Of a stretch of DNA of 64,000 bases, positions 1 to 8,263 are shown piece after piece. The notes below the pieces were generated by a model. The model was not told where the DNA came from and ran no database searches. It was given only the letters and a program-made list of their open reading frames with translations. The stretch's first letter is position 1. Each line of letters begins with the position of its first letter. This DNA is from Cyprinodon diabolis (Eukaryota > Chordata > Actinopteri > Cyprinodontiformes > Cyprinodontidae). A program made the translations under genes and the position numbers. The DNA lies in NCBI GenBank assembly GCA_030533445.1, contig CM060065.1:26148474-26212473 (forward strand). The letters are read 5' to 3'.

Positions 1-1742
1 GTTGAGGCTCTAAAAGGCCAAACATTGTAGTTGATGTGGATGCCCCTCCACCCACCAGCGTTTTTGGCAACTGAAAGGCATGCAGGGTGAATGGAAGATT
101 GTCAGATTGCCAAAGCTGCTAAAATGACAAAGAGAGAGCAGCTCAGTTTGGATCAGACATGTGTTTTATTGTTGTTGATTCTAAGTGCTCCAGACTAATT
201 ATTCCTCCCTGATTTGCAAATAAGACCCTCTCTACATTTCCATATCAATGAGTAGGGTATGTCAAGAAGAGCGGGTTAAGCGTGTGCCTAACCTATGGGA
301 CTGTGGAGGCCTTCAACCCTACAACAAACAGAACATCACAAGCCCCCACGAGCCCCCATTGCCAAAACCCGTAACACAAGCATGACACCCCCTGGTATTT
401 TAGTCCAATAAACAAAAAAAAAAAGAAAGAATTGAAGACAGGCATGTTGTTTTGGTGAAAGGGGTGGGTGCACAGGGTGGGCACAGAGGAGCTCTCTGTC
501 AAATCAGTGGGATGCCCCTGGATTAGTTCAGTTGTAACACAAACCCACGCTCCACGGAGATCATTTAGGCAATTATCAAGAACAAGGCCGGTTGCAGTGT
601 TGAACAGCTCACTTCAAAGTCCTACACCAGATGAACAGTTACAGCACACTGGTCAATTTCCATACAAGCCATCCCTCCCTCCCCGCTCCCTTTCACTCAC
701 TACCCTTCTGCTTATGCCCCCAGGCTTTTTGACTGTGCTAATGAACATAACACCCTTCTACCCACCCAAAACACAGACTGGGAGATGCTGTGTGATGAGA
801 CATCCATGATGAGCTTTTGCCGCTGTCCCTTTGAACCTCAAAGAAGAGCGGGCCACAGTGAAGGACACAAATGCCTGCCAGACTCTTGCTTATGTTTGCT
901 TTTATCAGCTGGATGAAAATGAAAGTTTTTATATTCAGAACATGCTGAATTTTTCTCTCTATTATGTGAAACCTGATGTGAGAGCTTGAATTGTACAAAC
1001 GCATAATCTTTAAGGTCAGACAGTGAGAGTAAAGACAAATGGTTTTCACAAATTGTAAAAATGCAGTCCTGGGTTAAAAGTAATGGCGCAAGATTTCTCT
1101 TTACTTATAACTTTGATTTATTTTAGCGTTTACACCAAGAAATTGTTGTTCATATTTGTAAAGAAGATTTAGGAGAAGTTTTCAACTCAACCCCTTTTAT
1201 TCCTTTTACCCTAAATGAAGTACCCTACTCACTCAATGGTTCTATGAAACAAGGCCTTAAACAATTATCGGAGAACATAAAAGAACAAGAGGCATCATGG
1301 AGAAGAAAATACAAAGCAGACAGGTCAAGGACTTAGTTTTTGAGAAATTTACAACAGAACTAAATTCTAAAACAATAATACACATTTTCTCACTGTTAAA
1401 TCCATCATATGGATATGAAAAGCAAAGTGGCCAAAATCTTACTCCGTTGTCTTCCGTTCTGCCAGTTTGATAGCAAAAAAATGTATTACATAAATACTAT
1501 CACTTGTGCCTCTCATTTATTTACTCTGTCGATTTCTGTGTGCAGCCCAGATCTTTGTGGTTGATACACTGAAAAACACCTGCAGTCAGAGACGGTACCT
1601 AACACACATAAGATGAAGTAAATCTTAGAAGTCTTATGTGCAGAAGTAAAAAAAAAAAATTATAAAAATTTTGTCTCATAAAAACCAGTTAGGAGAGATT
1701 TGCTATTTTCCATATTTGGATAAATTGTCAGTAAAGGACAAC
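1..1742. other. Non-coding stretch, no gene recognised
   Basis: I see no recognisable protein domain, RNA gene or bounded repeat here. Several frames of 60-113 codons exist on both strands, but they overlap one another, lack any known motif and show no splice-supported continuation. There are A-runs near 413-427 and 1647-1658. The sequence is ordinary AT-rich non-coding DNA as far as can be read by eye. Confidence 0.6.
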
Positions 1743-1750
1743 AAGGATAC

Positions 1751-3291
1751 ACTAGCCTGGCAAACGAGACTGATTTACATGGAGCTTAATTCAGTCTAGT
1801 AAACCACCATTGACGCCGGCCAGATCATGCCTGACCAATCACAATGCAGGAGGCGGGACTTGACTATTCATGACTCTTAGCACAAGAATTACCCATAAGG
1901 CAGCAGAGTTTTTCTGCTGGCATAACAACAAGCTACAATGGAAAAATGCTAAAATGAAAATTAGGAAAAGCAATAGAGAGCAAACCTTACAGTATAAACT
2001 CATATTTTTTTACGCAAAACTGGCAGAAATCATTCACTGGAGAGTTTCTTTGATGGCTTGACATGTTTCACGGACTAAAAAAATCACAAAAACAAAAAGC
2101 GTTGCTTGCGCCACATCCGGAGTTATCGATTGGTTGACTGATTGGTTCTAACCTAATGAGAGTGACCCTGTTAGTTCCACCCAGTGGCGGGTGGCCAATA
2201 GAGGGCACGAGAGTGCCACTCCACCTACCCAATGATCCTGATTAGGACATACAAAATATATATGTATAATAATTAAATTTTAAATAAACATTTATAATAT
2301 TTTGAAATATATTAATATGCATTTCTTAGATGTGCAAGACACATATTTAATCCTTAATGACCAGTAAAGCGTCATTAAATTTTTCGTCAGATTTGTGACG
2401 CATTTCCGCCCTAGGGCGCAAAAATCTTTGCCCATTGACTCTAGTTGAAAGTTGTACATTTGCAGTGGCTCCTCTGCAATACAAAGGTATAGGAGAGCTG
2501 ACAGGAAGTGTATTCGCTCACTATCTCCAGCCACAGCGCAGACATTTTGCGGGTGACTGACAGGTCAAGTTGCGGGAGTTGAAGACGCATTGGAGAGAGA
2601 GAGAGAGAAATGGTGCAAGAAAAGTTGTTTTACCAGGACCTGGTTTAATAAGAAGGCTTAGCTAGTAGCATGTAGCAAGGCTTCCACTTTATTCTGCTTT
2701 CCCTGCATCCTTTTTCAAACGTCAGGATCCAACCCAGCATGGATAGAAACAGGTAGGACTGATTTAAAGCACTTTTTTAAAAAAGGCAAAGAAGAATGAC
2801 GATCTGGGATTCACATGGAAAATAATATAGTGTACTTTTTCTTGTTGTTTGTTAATTTGCATAGTTGCTCTTAAATAAACACATTTTCAGAAAATAAATA
2901 GTTTTTATATATTAAAAAATATGAAGCTGACTAATAGCTTCCCCATTATCAAACTGGTGTATTTTTTTTTGGTTTGTGACACAAAATTGGAGCATGCAAA
3001 ACACAGGTTTATCTTCCCAAAGCCTCAGAAGGGCAAAATTTATGTCTGAAAAGTAAACCTGTACATGAAATTATCTTTTGTTTTTATAATGTTTTTGTTG
3101 TTGGCATTCATATAAATATACTGGTGTGATAACTTACATTTGATTGGTTTTTGGTTTACATATATTTTAAATTTATAGCCCCCCCCCTGGAGAAAACTCC
3201 ACCACCCGCCACTGGTTCCGCCTTTAAAATCCAGCTCTTCTAACATTTTACCAGACTGATACTCCGTCGTATCGGTCTAGCTAGCAAGAGT
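1751..3291. mobile_element. DNA transposon (probably non-autonomous hAT), host of a nested hAT
   Basis: The ends are flanked by the same 8-bp word AAGGATAC (1743-1750 and 3292-3299), the duplication size of hAT elements. The outer ends are imperfect inverted repeats: the left end reads CTAG, then AGACTGAT, GGAG and TTCAGTCT, followed by GTAAA. The reverse complement of the right end reads CTAG, AGACCGAT, GGAG, ATCAGTCT and then GTAAAA. Each end can itself fold into a short hairpin through its AGACTGAT and matching ATCAGTCT words. No transposase is visible, so this is a non-autonomous copy. Without the nested insertion the element would be about 0.5 kb. The superfamily call rests on duplication length; the terminal match is imperfect, so the exact first base is uncertain. 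Confidence 0.6.
2182..3214. mobile_element. Nested hAT-type DNA transposon, non-autonomous
   Basis: The element starts with CAGTGGCGGGTGG and ends with its exact reverse complement CCACCCGCCACTG, a 13-bp perfect terminal inverted repeat. CAGTGGCG is a familiar hAT terminus. The flanks are GTTCCACC (2174-2181) and GTTCCGCC (3215-3222), an 8-bp target-site duplication with one mismatch. The interior of about 1 kb contains no long frame. A short ATG near 2739 followed closely by a GTAGG donor-like word could be the relic of a first transposase exon, but that is inference. A frame of 80 codons on the minus strand (2292-2534) has no recognised domain. Confidence 0.8.
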
Positions 3292-3299
3292 AAGGATAC

Positions 3300-5157
3300 A
3301 GAACTGCATGCTTTCAGATTGTTAATTTCTGTGTAGAATGTGGTTGTTCAGCTGTGCTAAAATATTTTAAATAAGGGAACACATAAGGGAACTCTGCAAT
3401 GTCCAAGCAGCTAAAATGCATAAACATGGAGAGGTACTCTATGTAAAGGCTTTATTTTATAACTGTAAACCTACTAAAGGCCAAGATAAAGGGTATGTTA
3501 AATTTTGCCGGCTGGGTCTCCAGTCCAGGTAGGTTGGGTTCTTCAACGGCCATGAAAATAAGACCGTAAAAGTTCAGCTATGGATTCAAATATGTCGACC
3601 TTTCCCCAGCTGTCACCGCCACTCGCTCACTGTACGCTCTGCCTCCTAGCAACTGGGACAGTTGATTTACAAAGCACAGACACAAAATGGATGCCGAATG
3701 CCTTACTGTTGTTCTGTGTCCTAATTACATTTTTGAGAAGATTCAGCTGCAGTGCGGTCCACATTGCACAGATATTGGAATCTGTGCTTAAATGTCTGCC
3801 AAACCCATTGTCCACAGGGACAGATAAAACCTTTCAATAAACGGAACATTACCCAAGACATATCTGACTCAATAACATTTAAATTAACTTTTTTCATTCA
3901 TTTAAGAAAGAATCATCCATATACTTGTATTATTTTGCACCTATAATATTCACCTGTGTTCATCACCATTACCCTTGTTCCCCTGAGAATGGAGCCAGTT
4001 TGATTGGACTCGCAAAGAATCATTGGATTACTAGGCTGCGAAAGATACACCGGAACTGTTCCTCTATTTGTCGGCCACATACGGAGTCTCTGAATCCGAA
4101 GAGGACACTGCGCAGAGCTATGACATAATCTGTCAACGAGTCTGGCCTACAGAGGACACAGCTAAACACACATTGGGTTGCCTGCATCAGTCTGTGCACA
4201 CCATGCACAAGCCCATAGAACAAATCAAAGATGACCCTGACAAAGGTGCTGTATTTGCAAAAAATACAAATGGAAAGTCTTCAATAAGACAAGTGGAAAT
4301 TATGAAAAAAAAGAGAAGAAACAGTTGATGTCCAATGTCTCAAGAAGGAGAAAGATGGTTTCCACTTCTTGAGCTGCATGGCTAAAATCTGGTAAAAAAA
4401 AAAAAAAAAAAGTGCATTCCCTTTTCTGGGGTCTACCTTTCAACAGTATAATGGACCTAAAGATACAACCAGGGCTGAAATGAATTGGATTTGATCAAAC
4501 CATATCCATGTGTTACAATGGTACAGTTCATTTCAAGATCTAAATTATTAGAAAATTGATGACAATAGAGAAATGCAGTCCACCAATGCTCCCACTTGGA
4601 TTTGACTAAGACGACACAGTTTTAAGCAAAGTATGGCAAAAGATGTTAAGATTAGCAGAGTAAGTAAAAAGAATTAGAAGATAAGCTGTGACTTGCACTG
4701 TAAAGTGTGCCTGTTTGCCATTTTGTGTTTTCGTACAGTCTTAACACATGCAGTGCAGTTTGTGGAGCAAGAAATGTAAAAGAGTAATGGGGAAGAGTAG
4801 TGTTGTGAGGAACTGTATAAGGAAAATAACAGGATTGTAATTTTCTTGTTTATAAAATCAAAGATTCCGTGAAGACCCTTAAATACTATACTTTTCCCTC
4901 CACTTCATGCACTACTTTGTTTTGGCCTACATTTTTGTAAGGCACTGTGCAGAGCACATCAATACAAATTTTTTAGGAAAGGATATTATCAAATAGATTA
5001 AAAGAGATTAATTAAATAATTTAAAGTAGTTTTTGTTTCTGTTTAGTCTCACAGAAATTTCGCTTTGTTGAAAGGACAAAGAAAAAAAAAAAAAAAAAAA
5101 ATCCATGATTTGAAAGGAGTTTCCTTATACTGTATCATTACATTTGAAAACATACCC
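3300..5157. other. Non-coding stretch, no gene recognised
   Basis: No known domain or RNA is visible. An ATG at 3687 opens a 34-codon cysteine-containing frame (MDAECLTVVLCPNYIFEK at its start) after a moderately GC-rich stretch. It stops at 3789-3791 and I cannot assign it. It might be the first exon of another decayed transposon. Poly-A runs occur near 4394-4411 and 5083-5100. A frame of 86 codons at 4068-4328 has no recognised motif. Confidence 0.5.
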
Positions 5158-5166
5158 CCCAGATTG
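5158..5166. repeat. Left 9-bp target-site duplication of the 3.1 kb TIR element
   Basis: CCCAGATTG is found here and again at 8255-8263 in the same orientation, immediately outside the two inverted terminal repeats. Direct flanking copies outside inverted termini are the signature of a DNA transposon insertion. An 8- to 9-bp duplication would fit P-like, MuDR-like or hAT-like transposases. Confidence 0.65.
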
Positions 5167-5256
5167 CAAGTACATCCCGCTGCAACCTGCGGGAAGGCGG
5201 GGCTTGACATCAAGCCCCGCCCACATCAAGGACAGCCATATTGGAAAAGCTGACGT
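5167..5256 (+). repeat. Left terminal inverted repeat with internal hairpins
   Basis: This block pairs with the right end of the element. It contains a near-perfect palindrome, with arms 5196-5207 and 5210-5221 (12 bp each around CA), and next to it a smaller CCCGC/GCGGG inverted pair (5176-5193). The same hairpins recur in the right copy, with a shorter palindrome of 9-bp arms at 8204-8212 and 8215-8223. Their conservation in both ends suggests they belonged to the functional terminus. Confidence 0.7.
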
Positions 5257-5477
5257 AACAGGGCAGGGAATATATAAAGATATATGTAAAGATATGTTTT
5301 CATCTTAATTGTGAAAAGTTATCCCTCGAGCCCTGACGTAAATAGTCTGTAAATTAAAAAAAATATATGCCGCACAGTGCTGAGGCATCATTAGTGTGTT
5401 CAGCTTGAATCAGCATGTTTGAGTAGCAGGTCGACCGCCCCAATATGGCGGCCGTAATTCCTGCGCCGCGACAGCCA

Positions 5478-5555
5478 ATCGGTCTCCGCCAGGTGACGTC
5501 AATTGTTTACCTCGGGCGCGGTGCATCGTGGGAAAACCACCATATTAGGTGGAAA
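5478..5555 (+). repeat. Left copy of sub-terminal inverted repeat, promoter-like
   Basis: The segment shares the words ATCGGTCTCCGCCAG, GTGAC, TTGTT and TTAGGTGGA in the same order with the reverse complement of 6792-6848. It is much more GC- and CpG-rich than its surroundings and lies about 50 bp upstream of an ATG-initiated cysteine-rich exon (5607). The partner copy lies about 70 bp upstream of the minus-strand ORF start (6720). The likely role is promoter and/or transposase-binding site; this is inferred from position. Confidence 0.5.
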
Positions 5556-5606
5556 GTCGAGATAACCCACACGCGGCTGTTCTTTCGGCACAATTATTTA
5601 CCAGAA

Positions 5607-5657
5607 ATGACACAATCGTGTTGTTTGAGAGGCTGCCAGTCCCGGTGTAGTGCCAAG
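5607..5657 (+). pseudogene. Short zinc-finger-like (possible THAP) first exon of a transposon gene
   Basis: ATG at 5607 opens 17 codons, MTQSCCLRGCQSRCSAK, which end exactly at an AAG|GTAG splice-donor-like site (5655-5660). The C-x3-C spacing after a short MTQSC start resembles the beginning of THAP zinc fingers, whose first cysteine pair is C-x2-4-C and whose first exon is often short. Without splicing the frame runs on to a stop at 5709-5711. No following exon carrying the C-x2-H half is visible before the convergent minus-strand remnant, so the gene is incomplete. I considered chance, since the motif is short; the position just inside the sub-terminal promoter-like repeat is the main support. 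Confidence 0.35.
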
Positions 5658-6189
5658 GTAGTTATCCCTGCGAAAATTTGTATCCCCTCGTCAGGAGCGC
5701 GCACGGAGTAGGAAGAACAACCCGAGTTAACTCCGCTTCAAAGGTTTTACGTGTATGAAAGTTGAGCTTTACTGTTTTATTCTTTACTTCAAATGTTATA
5801 GCAGAATATCGCCAGTGATATTGATTTAAAACTAATAATAAAACACAAACGTTTGCTTGAAAGCTGGTCGCTGACAGCAGTGTCTACTCCTCCCTCTGAA
5901 AGCAAACAGATCCTTGCTCTTTTCCATACGTGCCTTAAAAAAATCTGTCATTGTTGAACAGTGTCCAAATGTTCTCATCCCATTGAAAATTGTTGTAAAC
6001 CATATACTTGTAATAAAAATGAAATAGAAAATGGAGTGCACGTGTAATCATTAAAGACTATATGCAGAAGGAAAATAATTTTTTCCTGGTTGAAATTTAG
6101 TACTTAAATCTATATCTTTGTTTATAGTAACGTACAATTTATCTATGTTGTACTATCCTTAATAAACAGTTTGTCTTCTAACATCAGCC

Positions 6190-6241
6190 GTTTTATTTCA
6201 TCCCATATTGTCAGAACTGGCAATATGGGATGAAATAAAAC
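6190..6241. repeat. Long perfect hairpin, 21-bp arms
   Basis: Arms 6190-6210 and 6221-6241 are exactly complementary and separated by ten bases, which can extend the stem by one wobble and three more pairs to leave a two-base loop. The sequence sits midway between the two convergent coding remnants of the transposon. It could be a fold-back left by inversion, a bidirectional terminator-like structure or a small inserted fold-back element. There is no evidence that it is transcribed. Confidence 0.75.
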
Positions 6242-6449
6242 CTGCTGTAATCTGTTCCCCCTGTCTAAATCAGGCAAAAAAGGTCCCAGCTTTTTCATGT
6301 TTGGCTTATAAGCATCTTTTATGATGACAACTAACCCCTGAAACTTTGGAGTTGATTGACCTTTATTTCTTAAAGCTACAAGGGGGGAACAAATTATAGC
6401 AGGCCACCTGCCATAATCTGCTCCCCCTGTCTAAATCAGACAAAAAAGG
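6241..6449. repeat. Direct and inverted short repeats inside the TIR element
   Basis: A 43-bp block at 6241-6283 recurs at 6407-6449 with a handful of mismatches, sharing the words TAATCTG, TCCCCCTGTCTAAATCAG and CAAAAAAGG. A segment at 6381-6403 is an imperfect inverted copy of 6407-6429, forming a second potential hairpin around a three-base spacer. The second direct copy covers the truncated end of the minus-strand ORF, so the coding sequence seems to have been broken by this rearrangement. Confidence 0.65.
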
Positions 6450-6720
6450 AGCCATTTCTGAACTGTCCGTGTGCTTCCAGTGACTTATATGCTTTGAATT
6501 CCTCGCAAGTGTAGGCACTGACGCCAAACACTAGGTAGTTTGTTATGTCCACTGATGAGGTCGGAGGCAGTGAAGTGACGTTGGAGCTCCAGTCTTTGCT
6601 CCGGAGATCATAAGGATCTATTCCGTCAATATCCGACAGTTTCGACAAGTAACAGTCCCTGGCCTTGTTATTAAGTTTTTGCCGGTACGGTTATTACGCA
6701 TTCTGCTTACTTTTTTCCAT
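6436..6720 (-). pseudogene. Decayed N-terminus of a SWIM/YqaJ-family transposon-associated protein
   Basis: Reading from ATG at 6720, the frame passes two adjacent stops (codons 9 and 10) and then stays open to the TGA at 6436-6438. The open part reads KARDCYLSKLSDIDGIDPYD, then a tryptophan-containing linker, then DITNYLVF and FKAYKSLEAHGQF. From memory, the DPYE-like motif, the YL(L/V) segment with an aromatic-T stretch, and the (A/N)YKSLEA(Y/H) motif are the conserved start of fish proteins that continue with a SWIM-like zinc knuckle and a YqaJ exonuclease-like domain, many with an N-terminal THAP domain. Here the sequence breaks off just after the KSLEA motif, where that family has its next conserved stretch. 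No ATG precedes the open part directly. It lies inside the TIR element and is convergent with the plus-strand exon at 5607. A family search would confirm or refute this. Confidence 0.5.
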
Positions 6721-6791
6721 ACAGTCAGAGAAACAAACTCAATCCTTTAGTCATTTTGTTTAGCTATGCTGCAGTTGTTTACACTACGCCT

Positions 6792-6848
6792 TCTCCACCT
6801 AAAATGGCATCTTAGCAACAAATGTCACGTGACTGGCGGAGACCGATG
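6792..6848 (-). repeat. Right copy of sub-terminal inverted repeat, promoter-like
   Basis: The reverse complement matches 5478-5555, including ATCGGTCTCCGCCAG and TTTTAGGTGGA. It contains TCACGTGA, an E-box palindrome, and precedes the ATG of the minus-strand remnant. Two more CACGTGACA/CATGTGACA-like words occur at about 7317-7340, further out toward the right terminal repeat. Confidence 0.5.
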
Positions 6849-6923
6849 CGGGGTCTACTGATATTATATTATTATTTGAACTTCCGCACCAGCAAGTATT
6901 TGGTTATATTGCTTTTCTTAATC

Positions 6924-6999
6924 AACGCTGGAGATAGGCACGAGCAACCCCCACGACCCCATGAGGGATTAAGCGGGTCAGAAATTTGATGGATAGATT
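6924..6999 (+). mobile_element. Very short 5'-truncated LINE tail (RTE-like) with target duplication
   Basis: The 76 bases carry the GCTGGAGATAGGCACGAGCA, CGACCCCATGAGGGATTAAG and GGATAGAT words that end a very common fish non-LTR element, which I believe is RTE clade. TTTTCTTAATC flanks it on both sides (6913-6923 and 7000-7010), an 11-bp target-site duplication, so this is a complete, severely truncated insertion. The clade assignment is from memory of the tail sequence; the insertion itself is seen directly. Confidence 0.65.
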
Positions 7000-7010
7000 T
7001 TTTCTTAATC

Positions 7011-7110
7011 TGCGATGGACTGGGAATCTGTCCAGAATCCACTGCACCAGCCCTAACGACACCACTATAGGGATAAGTGTGCGTGTATGACAATTATTGG
7101 ATAGATAAAT
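7011..7110 (+). mobile_element. Second RTE-like LINE tail fragment
   Basis: The block starts with TGCGATGGACTGG, contains GTCCAGAATCCACTGCACC and GGGATAAG, and ends in GGATAGATAAATG. This is the upstream half of the same tail as the neighbouring 6924-6999 copy and the better preserved copies at 15351 and 22114. No convincing duplication of its own was found. The 6924-6999 copy inserted immediately next to it. Confidence 0.5.
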
Positions 7111-7408
7111 GTGTCCTCAATGTAATGTACATTTGTCTCTAAACTACTAATTTAATTTACATTGTATGACATTTGTTTTTCATAGGGTTTGAGGATAGAT
7201 AGATAAATACATCTTCATAATAATTCCTTATTGTTGTTTATTTTATACTGTTTGTTACTAATGTTATTTTAACATCTGAAAATTTAATAAAGATTTAAAA
7301 ATAAAAAGTACATACCACGTGACAGACATACCATGTGACATAACTCATTTTTTTGGCCATTTCTCTCGCCAGCGCCTATAGGCAAGAGCGGTCAGCATTT
7401 CCAATATG

Positions 7409-8182
7409 GGATGGCAGTTATATTAAGCTTACAGTGGGTAGAGGAGGTTCGACCAGACAGGGTGGTGATATGTACAGACTCTAAAGCAGTGTTAGAAAGT
7501 ATCCAGGGAGAAGGAAATAATAGGAAAGAGTTAGTATTAGAAATTATGCATAGTTTATTTAGATTATATAGAGGTGGTATTAATGTCTGGTTCTGCTGGG
7601 TTCCAGCTCACGAAGGGGTTAAAGGAAATGAAAAAGCTGATAAATTAGCAAAAAGGGCTTTAGAAATGACAATGAAGATGATAATTCCTTTCGGGAAAGG
7701 GGAAGGGAAATCATGTATTAAAATGAAAGAAATAAAAGAATGGCAAAAAAGGTGGAATGAAGGTAAGAAAGGGAGAAAGTTATATAAAGTGCAAAAGTCA
7801 GTACTAATTAGAAATATTGATGAGAGAAACAGAAGGGAAGAAATAATTATGACTAGATTAAGAGTAGGACACACCTATTTAAATGACACTTTACGTTTAA
7901 TAGGGAAGAAAAGTAATGATAAATGTGAAGGATGTGGAGAGAAAGAAAATGTAGAACATGTATTAATGAACTGTAGAACATATGAATCTGAAAGAGAAAA
8001 TCTGAAAACTAATCTAAAAACACAAGATCTAAAAACACAAGATATATATAGATAGAGCAAAAATATAAATAGAATTTAATAAATATAGAGAAAATGTTGC
8101 TACACACTCGTGTACAGTAGGTGGCGGTATGCACCTAAAAGTTACTTGCAATACGCCATTAATGAAAAGAAGAAGAAGAAGA
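7409..8182 (+). mobile_element. 5'-truncated I/Nimb-type LINE with GAA-repeat tail
   Basis: The body lies between two perfect 12-bp copies of ATTTCCAATATG (7397-7408 and 8183-8194). It encodes the last 214 residues of ORF2 and a 3' end bearing GTAGGTGGCGGTATGCACC, a CGCCATTAATG-like stretch and a (GAA)n tail. This is the familiar end of fish Nimb/I-clade elements. The reverse transcriptase and endonuclease regions are missing, as expected from incomplete target-primed reverse transcription. The insertion sits in the right terminal repeat of the older DNA element. Confidence 0.85.
7411..8055 (+). CDS. C-terminal part of LINE ORF2: RNase H domain plus CCHC zinc finger
   Basis: The 214-codon open frame is truncated at the 5' end; the ATG at 7411 is an internal methionine, not the original start. 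Residues 1-90 are an RNase H fold: CTDSKAVLES holds a catalytic aspartate, and WVPAHEGVKGNEKADKLAK carries the late H-G-N-E-x-A-D signature. Residues about 150-195 carry the conserved RLRVGHTYLN stretch followed by CEGCGEKENVEHVLMNC, a C-x2-C-x7-H-x4-C finger typical of I-clade LINEs. In the intact element RNase H would degrade the RNA template after reverse transcription. The frame has no internal stop, which suggests a fairly young insertion. The last codons contain a tandem KTQDLKTQD duplication. Confidence 0.85.
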   Translation: MAVILSLQWVEEVRPDRVVICTDSKAVLESIQGEGNNRKELVLEIMHSLFRLYRGGINVWFCWVPAHEGVKGNEKADKLAKRALEMTMKMIIPFGKGEGKSCIKMKEIKEWQKRWNEGKKGRKLYKVQKSVLIRNIDERNRREEIIMTRLRVGHTYLNDTLRLIGKKSNDKCEGCGEKENVEHVLMNCRTYESERENLKTNLKTQDLKTQDIYR

Positions 8183-8194
8183 ATTTCCAATATG

Positions 8195-8254
8195 ATGTGG
8201 GCGGGGGCTTGATGTCAAGCCCCGCATTCCCGCAGGCTGCAGCGGGATGCTTCT
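8195..8254 (-). repeat. Right terminal inverted repeat (outer part)
   Basis: The reverse complement matches 5170-5227 almost base for base, with an extra C in the C-run and single differences. Its inner part was displaced to 7391-7408 by the LINE insertion. The 9-bp duplication CCCAGATTG follows at 8255-8263. Confidence 0.7.
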
Positions 8255-8263
8255 CCCAGATTG

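Larger units (their letters stand above)
5167..8254. mobile_element. 3.1 kb terminal-inverted-repeat transposon with THAP-like and SWIM/YqaJ-family remnants
   Basis: The first roughly 90 bases (5167-5256) match the reverse complement of the right end (7391-7408 joined to 8195-8254) once an inserted LINE is removed. The shared core runs ATCCCGCTGCA, CCTGCGGGAA, GCGGGGCTTGACATC, AAGCCCC, GCCCACATCA and TCCAATA. A 9-bp direct repeat, CCCAGATTG, flanks the element. Inside, a second inverted pair (about 5478-5555 and 6792-6848) precedes two convergent coding remnants: a CxxxC-type first exon on the plus strand and a decayed ORF on the minus strand. The element is interrupted by RTE-type tails (6924-7110) and a Nimb LINE (7409-8182). 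I take it to be a degenerate copy of a teleost THAP/SWIM-YqaJ-type element; the superfamily is not certain. Confidence 0.6.

Noticed and set aside
468..809. 113-codon plus-strand frame
   Set aside because: No domain and no continuation; low-information composition.
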